Of a stretch of 64,000 nucleotides of DNA, positions 11,636 through 22,248 are shown piece after piece. Every line of letters begins with the position of its first letter. The stretch's first letter is position 1. Below the pieces are notes generated by a model. It saw only the letters and a list, made by a program, of their open reading frames with translations, did no database searches and was not told where the DNA came from. Location of the stretch: positions 3,993,198 to 4,057,197 of the forward strand of contig BCIX01000001.1 in the NCBI GenBank assembly GCA_001600095.1. The letters run 5' to 3'. The translations under genes and the position numbers were made by a program. Source of the DNA: Bullera alba (lineage: Eukaryota; Basidiomycota; Tremellomycetes; Tremellales; Bulleraceae).

Positions 11636-12526
11636 TATGCGTGAAAGGCGTCGGCTGTATGTTGAAGACCACAACATCTTGTCCCCCCCGGTGCTTCAGC
11701 ACCACTTTGAAAGGTGCGACTTGGTCGCCTACCACCAACAGACTCGACGAGCGCTATGATCGTGAAGATACCCATGTTCACATACAACCTTTCAGCTTAT
11801 CACCCAGCGCAGATCATCCGTGAAATGAATCAAAGGTCAGTTCCTTTGTTCAGATATTCTCGGTTATATCAACCTTGGCGCACAACACTGCGCAACCCTT
11901 ACACCGCCTCCAACGCGACGGGTGGTATGCAGAGTCGAGCTTGATCCTCAGCGGCTAATAGCATGTGCTGTCAAATGCTTGTACAGCATCTTCAGCTCGG
12001 CAGTTTGACGTCGTTTGTGACTGGCTCCGCTTGTGAACGTTAAACCAGGTTGACCCATGATCGACGCGCGAGGTTCGGCTGTTGACCTGGCCTGGTAACC
12101 TTGACTAGCCACTCCTGGAATAGTGTAGCCAGTGTGATTGTACAGCTCTCCTATGCCGGTGGACTCGGCACAGCATGCAGCATAGCGCAAAGTTGACAGT
12201 CGTTGCAGATGTATAGGGTCAAACTACCAAGCACAAATTGCAACACCACCAGTGACCAGACAGCTGGTCGACATGAGCACGGGATCAAATTCACCCGACG
12301 CGATTGTCGTCCACTTGAACGCTTGCTTCGAAGGTGCTCAAAGCGAGTTGGTAGCGGTAGTCAATGTACGCCGAGCTCACACTACTGCACGACCTCGAAC
12401 AGCCACTCTGCGCAATTGACCTGAGGACACCTTTGACCTGGAGAGACCTTCTGCGCACAAGGACCAAACGCAAATTGCTGGGATACACCGCCTGGCCGAT
12501 ACCCATCTGAGTCAGTCTTGCACAAA
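11636..12526. promoter_or_regulatory. Divergent intergenic region, GT61 (-) / AP-1 beta (+)
   Basis: About 890 bases between two divergent start codons. Open frames at 11714-11944 (+) and 12776-12291 (-) show no motifs and no splice logic. It should hold both promoters and leaders. No repeat or RNA gene is seen. Confidence 0.5.
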
Positions 12527-15426
12527 ATGGCAGCCCCGCCTCGAAAGGGTATGTACATAGGATCCAGTGCTCCAGACTGGGGACTGGGGGCTTGGATACA
12601 CTTGCTAATCCGGCATAGGTGAGAACTGGGAACTCCGCCAACAGCTCAACTCGGAGTACCGGGACAAAAGGGCAGATGCCATCAAGCGAGTGATTGCGAA
12701 CCATACCATTGGAAAGGACTGCAGTGGTCTCTTCCCAGATGTCGTCAAGAACATGGTCAGTCGTCCTGGAAGACACATCGGCGAGTGATTGTAGCTGACT
12801 GTGATTCTCTGCAGCAAACGGACGATTTGGAGCAGAAGAAGTTGGTGTACTTATATCTGATGAACTACGCCAAAACGCAACCAGAGCTAGTGATTCTTGC
12901 TGTCAACACCTTCGTCAAGGTGAGAGCAGCTACTTACCATGAGTCTTGCAAGTCCAGCTGATGATAAGTGTTCAGGATACCGCCGACCCAAATCCCCTTG
13001 TTCGAGCTCTAGCTATACGGACCATGTCCGTCCTTCGCGCAGAAAAGATATTGGATTACCTTGCTTCGCCATTGTCACGGTGTCTCAAGGACGAAAACCC
13101 CTACGTGAGGAAGACGGCGGCGTTGTGTGTGGCCAAGGTGTTCGACCTGAAACCCGAGCTATGTGTGGAGTACGGCTTCATCGAGACTTTGAGAGATCTT
13201 ATCGGTGATGGAAACCCAATGGTGAGATTCAGCTTCCTCCCTTTCCTCCTCCTGAGCTGAGTTTGACTCTTCAGGTCGTCGCCAACGCGGTTGCTGCACT
13301 AGCGGATATCCATGAAGCCGCCCTCAGCCTGCCAGAATCCGCACCCGAGCCTCGAGATGGCTCAGATTCACCCCCACCTACTACTCGTCCCGCCTCTTCC
13401 CTCTTCATCATCGATGGCCCAACACTGTCAAAACTCCTCGTGGCGTTGAATGAGTGCTCGGAATGGGGCAGAATAGCAATATTGTCGACTTTGGCCAGGT
13501 ACAAGGCGAAAGATGAGAAGGAGAGCGAACACATTTGCGAGCGCGTCATGCCCCAGTTCCAGCACAACAATGCGGCCGTCGTGCTCGGTGCTGTGAAGGT
13601 AAGCCAAACACACAGAACCTCTCCTGGAGTCAAGGCTGACGGCCTCAGGTCATCATGATACACGTAAAAGGTGTCCACAGGGAGGATCTGGTCAAGTCCC
13701 TCACGCGCAAAATGGCTCCTCCTCTAGGTAAGCGATATGCTGGCTACACAGGGAGCGATAGCTGACAGGAACACAGTCACGCTGATATCCTCTCTGCCTG
13801 AGGTCCAATGGGTTGCTCTGCGGAACATCAACTTGCTCCTTCAGAAACGACCTGATATCCTGGCAAACGAAATGAGAGTCTTCTTCTGCAAATACAACGA
13901 TCCGCCTTATGTCAAGGTGGAGAAGCTCGAGATCATGGTCAGACTGGCGAATGACAAGAATGTAGACACCTTGCTTGGCGAACTCAAGGAGTGAGTTGAC
14001 GAATTTGAACTGTCGGATGTTAGCTTACACTCCTCTACTTAACCAGATACGCTTCGGAGGTAGATGTGGACTTTGTTCGAAAAGCCGTTAGGGCTATCGG
14101 CCAGACAGCCATCAAGATCGATACCGCCGCCGAGAGATGTGTTGGAGTATTGATGGAGTTGATCGAGACAAGAGTCTCGTACGTGGTGCAGGAAGCGGTC
14201 ATTGTCATCAAGGTGAGCTGGTAATGTCGCGCGATGCAGATACAGCTGCTGATTGATCTCGTAGGACATCTTCCGTAAATACCCTCACAACTACGAGGGT
14301 ATTATCCCAACTCTGTGTGCCAACCTTGATGAGCTAGACGAGCCAGAGGCCAAAGCGTCTCTGATCTGGATTATTGGAGAGTACGCGGAGAAGATCGAGA
14401 ATGCGGATGAGCTACTGGGAACGTTCCTCGACACGTTCAAGGAGGAATCGTATCCTGTAAGCTGGATCGATCTTAGATGGGTTGCTGCGCTCAGCTGACA
14501 CTACTTGATCAGGTACAACTGCAAACCCTCACTGCGATCGTCAAGCTGTTCTTGAAGAAGCCGGATGAGTCACAGGCCATTGTCCAGAAAGTGTTGCAAG
14601 CAGCGACAAAGGACTGTGACAGCGCAGACGTGCGAGATAGAGCATACATATACTGGCGACTTTTGAGTTCGGACCCAGCGGCGGCCAAGGTGAGTCGTCT
14701 CAATCCTCCTGTGTACAACGTGGTTCGTGCTAAGCGCAGCTGCTAGTCTGTCGTTCTCAGCGTCCGGCCGCCGATTAGCCTTCCCCAAACGACTGTTCCG
14801 CCAGCTATCTTGGAGGAGCTGCTGGGTGAAATATCGTCCTTGGCGAGTGTATACCACAAGCCTGCTGCAACATTCATCGGCAAAGGTAGAGTCGGCGCGG
14901 ATGAGATGGCCAGGAGAGCTACAGAGTGAGTTCCAGGCAGCTGGGCCTTCTTCGATTTACTGACCAATTCACCAGGCCCGAGGAAGACGTGTCGCGCGAG
15001 AAGGCGTTGCAGACGGTGGTTGCGGGACAACAAGCCGAGAATCTGTTGGACTTTGACGACGAGCCAATGTCCGCATCGTCAAGCACCAACCGGGACGAGG
15101 ATGCGCTAGGCGGTTTGAGCAGCTTGAGTGCCGGTGGAAACGTTGGCGGTATATCCTCTCAAGCTATTGCCTCAGCGGCCAAGTCTACCAATCCGCTAGA
15201 CGAGCTCATGGACCTGTTCAACAGCTCGTCCATGTCGGCGCCCATTGCTCAGCCTCAACAACAACAGCAGTCGACCGGTGTGCCAGCGAGTGGGAGTGGC
15301 GGTATGTCAGTCCTAAACGATTTGCAGAGTCCAACGACATTATCGCCCTTGCCTACCGGACAACAGACCAAGCCCGTCCAGCAGCAACAGCAGAGTGGTA
15401 ATGACGATTTGTTGGGTCTGTTCTAG
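12527..15426 (+). CDS. APL2: AP-1 complex beta subunit (beta-adaptin)
   Basis: A protein of about 730 residues from roughly ten exons. The N-terminus is [20 protein letters not shown], followed by the beta-adaptin trunk of HEAT-like helices: [90 protein letters not shown] and [13 protein letters not shown]. The flexible hinge carries clathrin-box-like motifs (LLDFD and DLLGLF) and poly-Gln runs. There is no C-terminal ear (appendage) domain; the protein stops after the hinge, as in other fungal AP-1 beta chains. It would act with gamma, mu and sigma subunits in clathrin coats at the trans-Golgi and endosomes. AP-2 beta is the alternative; the hinge and length favour AP-1. Exon 1 is 22 nt. Confidence 0.88.
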
Positions 15427-15686
15427 ACGTCTTGTGTAAAGTAGATCGTAGACGAGGATGAGGACGAAGCGCGATAACGATAAAATGCATCAAACTATAT
15501 CCCTAGCCCAAGTGACCATTCTTGCTTCGTTCTTGTCTCGTTTGCAATGCAGTGTATTACGTTTCCAATTCCCCTCTTCACTCCACTCTAGCAAATGACA
15601 TCAATGCACATGTATTCCCTCGACCCAACTCCACTGTTCTGAACCCCGTCGACAATGTGGACTCCTCTCCACTTCCTCCATGGCAA
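15427..15686. other. Convergent 3' region, AP-1 beta / RRM protein
   Basis: A 260-base spacer between two convergent stop codons. It holds the two 3' UTRs. No hairpin or repeat stands out. Confidence 0.5.
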
Positions 15687-18600
15687 TTATTCATTGCTGG
15701 CTCGCTTGCCCGAAGCGATATCGCCGAAGCTTGCTCTTCGTTCGCCATTATTCGAGTCCCAGCCAAATCCAAGATGACCAAGGTGGGGCCTCAACCCATC
15801 CAGACTTGCTCGGCTTGACGGTTGGAAGGGCGATCCTCGGCTATTGCTACCGTTGACCTCGGTCTGGGTTGGAGACAATCCTTCTTGTGAAGTCCTTGGT
15901 AGGGCAGTCTTCTTCGATGCCATGGGCGTAGCGGGTCCATCTGATGACGCGGCATTTGCCTCCAATGACAAATCAGCGAGAGAGGTCTCGAGAGGATCTA
16001 TCGAATCAGACGCCGGGACCGAGGTAGTTGATGCTAGTCGATCTTTGGCATTCAAAGGATTCTGATTCGAGTTGTTCTGACGAGAGGGGACACGAGGCGT
16101 TGGTGATCCTGGCTCTCCCGTGCTTGTGGGTGGGAAGTAATCACCAACGGCCTGCAATAATGACTGATGGGACGTATCCCCTCCAGGGCCTCCAATGGCG
16201 CCGGGAGCACCGTAACCGTGTACTGGATTGCTGGGGAATGCTGTTGTTGTAGGTGTTCCAAGAGCAGCAGATCCAGCCTGTGGATATCGATTGACGGGGC
16301 CGCCTGGCGCAGGGTTCAGGAATGGGTTGTACTGGAACCCTCCGGGTGAAGTGACTGGAATACCGGGGGAGAAGGGCCCCAGACCGGGCGACATGAAGTG
16401 AGGGTGCAAGGGTGGTGTTTCGGGGTACGCGTTGAACACAAAGCCCGGCATGGAGGGTGTCATTGGAGGCAGGTTTCGCGTCTGTAACGGCGACAGAGGA
16501 TTGTTGAAACCGGGAGAGTCCAATCCGGGGAATGCGGGCATCGAGATCGGTCCTGGATGATGTGGCCGGTGACTTTGCTGCGGTGTCGCTTGCTGCGTGT
16601 ATTCGGATCCTATAGGACCACCTCGACGTGGAGTAGCCTGTGTGTTGGACGGCAATGACGTTTGGAGGGCCCACGGCAGCCTGGGAGCGTCCGAGGATCC
16701 CTGACTACCGCCCTCGCGCGATCCCGCACTCTCTGACTGTCCTTCGGGGGTCAATGATGTCGCACTGTTCGCCCGTGATTGTCGCCCCGACTCGGGCACG
16801 ATATCTCGCTCGAGAAGCACTTTGATCCTGTTTCCTGCGACCTCGCGTCTGTGACTCAGTCAGTTCAGGTCTTGATGAAGTACACCAAACTTACTCGTTG
16901 AACATGGTCACGGCTTTGGCGGCGTCTGTCTCTGAAGCAAACAGAGCAGTACCGAAGCCTCGGGGACGGCCATCCGAGCGAGTCGCCACGCTGTGTCACT
17001 TAGTACTCTGCCGCTTGAAGAAACAAAATGGGACCTACTCTGCTCTGATGATCAAGCCAGCTGGGCGAAGCAAATCCTTCAATTCTTGCCATTGCATCGA
17101 TAGCGGCAGCTGTACACAGTTCAGAGATGACACTTAAACTATGCACGCTCGGCACTCACGTTTGAGACAAAGACGACTCGATCGTGAAGGGTATTTGGTG
17201 GACCCATATGCTGAGCCTGATGCGACAATCCCTCCATGGCGATGGTAACACCAGCTGCTGTTGGAATCCCGGATCCATTTATCTGAGGCCCAGGTATGCT
17301 TGCCCCGGCGTCAGAGCTCTGTCCTCCTGTTGTTGTCGGGGTCAAGCCTTTCGAGAACAGGCCAGAAGGAAGGTGTCCAACGGAACCGCGATGCGAGCCG
17401 AGTTGGCCTGGCAGTTGCTCCAGTCTTGACGGAGACGCACCGCCCATGTTTAGTCCAGCGTCTGACCTCGAGCGGGTGATCGTACCAGGGACCAATGCCG
17501 GCGATAAATTTCTGAGTGGACCCATGTTTCCGGTTTCCGAAGTCAAACCAGATCCGTTGGAGACCACTGACTCTCGCCTGACGAGATCGGCGTGGCCTTG
17601 CGGTCCGTACGACAGGGATCCTGCAAGGGGCGATGCTCCGGGTGGTGGTACTTGCATGACATGCTCCGAAGACCCATGCGACATGTTCAGAGAGCCCGGC
17701 ATGGGATGCGGACTGTGGCTCTGCGGTATGGGCGATCTTCCGGGCATGCCCATGTGTGGTGGATAAGGACCTCCCATCATCCCAAGCTGACCTTGCCCCG
17801 GCATCGACCCAGAGCCGAGCATGCCGTGAGAGCTGGGCGGACGTTGGAGAGGAACCTGACCCGGGAGCCATGGCGGCCCTTGATTTGGTGGCATATGTGC
17901 TGCGTGCGAGAAGCTTTGGTGAGAGCTTCCGGACATGTTGTGATATGTGTACAATGGAGGTCGAGGATGAACGTGGTGATTGAGCGTGTGTGGTTGAGGT
18001 TCGTACTCAGGTGGTAGCCTATCCGGCCGAACCTCCAATGTTCTTGTCTGCCAGGTGAAGCCATTGAATCGATCTGAACTGTGTGAGCTGTAGACCTACA
18101 AGTGATCCGAAGGACATACCGATAGCACGAGCGGCATCCTCTCTGCTTCCCATGAGGACTGTACCGTATCCCCGACTTCGGTTATCCGGTCCCAAGCTGA
18201 CATCCGCTCTTAATACTGTTCCGGCTTTTCTGAACAGATCCTTCAAGTCCTGCCATCTAACTCTGTAAGGTAGCTAGAAGCTGTCTCAGTGACCAGTCGA
18301 CCAGGCGTAATACCATGTTAACTCACATTCCCGACAAATAGGTTAACTCGACCATCCGCTCCCACTGCCGCCGGCAACAAATTCGTCATCAAGGGGGTCA
18401 CTGACCGGCTCATATCTAGACGAACGTGAGCTTGTACGGCTTACAACTGCTCTGAGCTCACTTTCATGCTGTTCCGGCGGAGCAGGCGGAGCGTTGGCCA
18501 TCGCAGCAGCAATGACAGCATCTATCTCGGCCGACGTCGGTTGTCTTGACGGGGACGAATTACGATCACGACCTGCTTCAGGAAGTAACAGATTACTCTG

Positions 18601-18759
18601 GGACTATTCATTGTATGAGCGATGATATACACAGGTGCAGCACTGTGCAGAAGGACTCACATGAGGTGACCGACCTCTGTCCGAGCCGTTGTTGCTCATC
18701 GCGCCGGACGAGGGAGCCAGCGACGCCGAGTCCCCGCCCGTTTGATCGAGCAGGGACAT
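15687..18759 (-). CDS. RNA-binding protein with two RRM domains (Gbp2/Hrb1-like arrangement)
   Basis: N-terminal Ser-rich leader, then RRM1: RNP2 [22 protein letters not shown] and RNP1 [11 protein letters not shown] linker of about 280 residues rich in Pro, Gly, Met, Ser and His follows. RRM2 then reads [32 protein letters not shown]1 [10 protein letters not shown] and IKVLLERD. The C-terminal 370 residues are disordered and Pro/Ser/Gly/Asn-rich. The phrase [17 protein letters not shown] followed by a G(Y/F)GT RNP1 matches the Gbp2/Hrb1/hnRNP-M type, which bind mRNA and shuttle to the cytoplasm. The start at 18759 (MSLLDQTGG) is the first ATG that splices in frame; a longer 5' extension cannot be excluded. 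Seven or more introns. Exact orthologue not assigned. Confidence 0.8.
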
Positions 18760-20070
18760 CTCAGCAGCTGATGTGAGAGCTCCTGACGTGATATCATGAG
18801 TCCCATGCTTTGTCCTGATGGATTTGCCGGACTCACAAGGGGGACAAGGGAGTGATGACGAGGCTCGCAGATTACGGTGACATATGCCGAGACTGTTACT
18901 GCCTTTAAGTTGTAGTGATCCTGGCCAGAGCTAAGGTAAAATCGGTGTTCGAAGACCTCTGAGATTTGGTTGCCAGTATAGTGCGAGCTGAACTCTGGAT
19001 ATCTAGATGCCGACGTTGAAGGATGCGAGGTCGAATGGTTTCGCGTGGTGACCCGGCGGTGCAGAGGTGACTTTGTCTATGCTGTATCTCGCGTCGCTAT
19101 GCCCTGATGACCTCTGAGAACCCCAAACTGACTGTATAGACGGTGCTGGTGTCAAACGGCAGTCTTCCAATGCTCCACTGATACCCAAGATGACGAGACC
19201 TATCAAGACAAAGCAAAGGGAGGAGGATGTCGACAGTCAGACCCATCCCAGTCACTTGCCAGTCACGGATCTCGGCTAGCTGGGCATAGGTCAACGCGTC
19301 CACGTGGCACAAGCCGATCCGCTCATTTACGTAATTCTGACGACAACTGGTGCTTTGGCTGCCTCTGAGCAATGAAGGGATTGCCTGCGCGCTGTGATAC
19401 ACGTCGTATGCACCCATATCTTGCTAGCATGTTGGCAGTGTGGCGATATGATGTGTATCCGCCGTGTCCCAGTCTCCAAATGGACGAGTCATTTCGGTGT
19501 GCACTCCAAGAGCTCCACGAAAGAGCGCGCCTTCCACTCGTAACGTTTCAGCAGAGGCTCCATGCTGAAGGATTCAAGGGATCGATATTAGACTGGTTGG
19601 GGCGTAGCTCCGGGGCCTTCTCAGGTCCACCGAGACTACGAGGAAGGCCGAACCCATGTTATGGGGCTCATTGAGAAGAGATGTTCCGAATGCCGGCTGA
19701 CCGATCGGGCTATGGGGTGTTGGGGCGTGGAGTGGCGAAAGTCGAAACGTGAAGAGGTAGGTGGACGGTGAAAGGATCGAGTCAAAGTGAGGGGTTTCTG
19801 AAACGCGACTGAGTCAAGGATAGACAGAGGATGGCCAGTGTTTTGACGGTCGGTTCAGCAGGAAGGCCAGAGCAGCAGTGTATAAGAGGGCGCGGGACTG
19901 CGGGAGTAAGATACAGTTCGCCACCAACAACCAAGTCTCAATCCTCGACCCTCAGGCCTCATTCAATCTTCATCAGCCAACTTACCAGTTGTACCAGTCC
20001 TCAGTCGACGATCACCAGAGGTCCTGATTTTAATCCCTTCAAGCCTTTCACGCACTTGCGATCAGTCGTC
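18760..20070. other. 1.3-kb divergent intergenic region
   Basis: Lies between the RRM protein start and the small gene at 20071. The longest frames (19372-19674 on plus, 19417-19097 on minus, each about 100 codons) overlap on opposite strands and have no motifs. A TATA-like TATAAGAG lies at 19881-19888, about 185 bases before the ATG at 20071. A long regulated leader for the RRM gene is possible; nothing else is seen. Confidence 0.5.
19881..19888 (+). promoter_or_regulatory. TATA-like element upstream of the small gene at 20071
   Basis: The sequence TATAAGAG sits about 185 bases before the ATG, followed by a pyrimidine-rich leader. Position and orientation fit a TATA box for a gene with a leader of roughly 100-150 bases. 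Sequence match only. Confidence 0.4.
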
Positions 20071-20405
20071 ATGTCCGATGCGGCCCACAGCGAAGATGAG
20101 GAGACTCACAATGGCGTCCAGCCAGAGGTCACACGTACCAGCGTCGGTGTGAGTAGGCTGGACGTGATGGGTTGCGATGCATTTGCTCTACGACGTATGC
20201 TGACAAGTCGCCTTCGCAGGGAGCCAGCACCGCAGAGCCCTCGAAGGCACCGACCTTGAGGTCTCAGATTGCCAGTCTTACCGCGGACTCAAAAGGAGCA
20301 GGAGGAACTGTGATGTTCATGGGTAAAGAGTGGAACTTCAAGCCGCCGCCGCCGCCCGACACCTCAAGTAAGGGCGGTCAGAGTACCGAGCCGAAGTCTG
20401 AATGA
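20071..20405 (+). CDS. Small uncharacterised protein (about 87 residues, two exons)
   Basis: ATG at 20071 reads MSDAAHSEDEETHNGVQPEV. One intron (20149-20219) with a GTGAGT donor, a branch-like ATGCTGACA and a CGCAG acceptor joins to GASTAEPSKAPTLRSQIASL. The C-terminus has GGTVMFMGKEWNFKPPPPP and a hydrophilic end. It has no signal peptide and no membrane segment. The acidic start, short helical RSQIASL segment and aromatic Met-Gly-Lys-Glu-Trp motif before polyproline are the only landmarks. I do not recognise the family. A proper splice unit, an upstream TATA-like site and a coherent frame support a real gene. Confidence 0.6.
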
Positions 20406-20781
20406 GCGAGCGTGACTGCTTTCGCGGGTGATCATGAAATGTGACTGGCCCCGATATCTCCAGACGTGATCAGCGGTCGGTTGGGTGTGAATGTCCGCTT
20501 GGATTGATAGACTGTACCTAGTTTGAGGGGAAGGATCAGCGGACAGCGTGACGTTTTTGACATGCATGCTGTGACATTAATGGTGAGGACCGCTGAAAGC
20601 CTGCCTCGAACAGCTTCCAGCCATATGGCAGGACGAAGATGGCCTCGTCCGTTTTAGCGGATTGGTTGACTATACATACACTACTCGTCTCTGCTTGATC
20701 CGAGATTCGAACTGGCGCAACACGTGATAAGCTCTATGTGACGATGTATGCGGATGAACCGTCCATGTGTTGCAGTATCCA
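20406..20781. other. Convergent intergenic region, small gene / FAD synthetase
   Basis: About 375 bases between convergent stops. A GATTCGAAC string at 20705-20713 resembles a tRNA T-loop box but has no foldable tRNA around it. Nothing else is seen. Confidence 0.5.
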
Positions 20782-21891
20782 CTATGCTGAAGAGATGATC
20801 CTGCCCGCACGCTCCTTCGATCCATCTTGCACTATATCGACGGAGCGATTAGTCATTCTTCCGATTACGTGTCAATCCAGACTCACACGTCCATGCGGGA
20901 TCGAATGCTCCGTCCCCTCGTTGTAAATGAGGATTAGGCACTGTATTCTTCGTCGACCCTAACGAGGTGAAGCCTTCGTCATATAGCCTGCAATAGGGTA
21001 CGTTGAACTCTCTCAAGAACTGCCATATTTCGTTGTAAGACCAATCCAATATTGGGTGTACTCGCAGGAAAGCGGGCCATGAGGGATCCGTAGGTGCCAG
21101 AGGTTCGACATCTGTGATGATGCGTCAGGTTCCCGTAAGGTGGAAATCGTTATCTTACTCACTACCATTGGGATCGCCATGCCGTGTACCAACGAGAACA
21201 CCCCTGACGCCTTTACCCCCTCCGCATCCCAGATACTCTTCCAGTGCAGCCTTCATCCCTCCGCCAAAGCGATACAGATCCAGCCCGTACCGCGATGTCG
21301 ATTCCAATACGAAGTTGTCCATCTCCTCGAAAGGATATGGCGCGGTTATGTATATCGACTTGATTAGGGGATAGGGCAGTGAGGATGTTTGGGATTGATG
21401 ATGCGTCGCCGAGGTCGAGGGCTGATATCTTGTAGGACTTTGAGATTGACGGCCTTCATCGCTCTTGGCATCTGAGCCCGATGACCCGGAAGGTTGAGAA
21501 GAATGTGTGTTGTCAGGCGGTATCCTAATCGACGACGATTCTATCCGCAGGTCGTCGGGTATTGAAGTGTGACGAGCATACAGCACTGCTGCTAAGAGGT
21601 GCAGCAGGACAGTACCTGTAGCAGGTCAGCGGCGCTCGCTAGTAGCAGACCCATAGAGCATACAGTCCTTGCCTCCGTTGAATGACAGAGCGACCGCTGC
21701 TTCCCTAGAAGATTGTCAACATACTGCCAACTCTGCGATGACGCTACCCACGATAAGTGATCCAAAACACCATTAATGAGCTCGATGGCTTGAGCTATTT
21801 TGACGGCCAGGGCATCGTTTTCCTTGCTCCGCCTCAGAACAGCCTCGAGGTCTTTCGGGCTGACCTCTGGCATCGCTGGTGGAGTTGTCAT
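20782..21891 (-). CDS. FAD1: FAD synthetase (FMN adenylyltransferase, PAPS-reductase fold)
   Basis: The N-terminal helices (MTTPPAMPEVSPKDLEAVLR) lead to the PP-loop SFNGGKDCTVLLHLLAAVLY, assembled over two introns. A variable Ser-rich insert follows, then IKSIYITAPYPFEEMDNFV, RFGGGMKAALEEYL and GVLVGTRHGDPNG. The C-terminal part has DPSWPAFLRVHPILDWSYN, YCRLYDEGFTSLGS and NTVPNPHL. The last exon ends in QDGSKERAGRI, the usual end of this family. The enzyme adenylates FMN to FAD in the cytosol. All key motifs are intact. The Ser-rich insert between PP-loop and core (about 50 residues) is longer than in budding yeast. Stop TAG at 20784-20782. Divergent from MED14 with about 360 bases between starts. 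Confidence 0.92.
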
Positions 21892-22248
21892 GCTGATCTC
21901 TATATGGCCTGCATGTCATACCATAACGCAGCGACTCATGATACCATCGACGCCCGCGCGGTCGCGATCACTCAGCTGAAACTAGAACGGCCATCTCCGC
22001 CGCGAACTCCACATGTTAGGCGTACAGCTTGAAACATCCTTTCCGATCAGACGCCTATTATCCAGGCTCTGACGGGTCTTCGGTCCGCTTTCAACAACGA
22101 TTGCTGCACACTCACTATAGCTGGTTTCAACCTACATCTCGGTGTGTTGACTCGTCCAACAAGTCGAGGACAGACATGGGACCTCGGTGAATACCGAAAA
22201 GTCAGCTCAACTATCGGGCAAACGTAACGAAGGGGTTCAGTCGGCAGG
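21892..22248. promoter_or_regulatory. Bidirectional promoter, FAD1 (-) / MED14 (+)
   Basis: A 357-base spacer between two divergent start codons. No TATA element is evident. Function inferred from orientation. Confidence 0.5.

Noticed and set aside
15844..16252. Plus-strand frames opposite the RRM protein
   Set aside because: Antisense shadows of a large low-complexity exon; no motifs.
19097..19674. Two overlapping frames of about 100 codons on opposite strands
   Set aside because: They overlap each other, have no motifs and cannot both be real; neither shows evidence of selection.
20695..20720. GATTCGAAC resembling a tRNA B box
   Set aside because: No matching T-stem, D-arm or acceptor stem can be folded on either strand.
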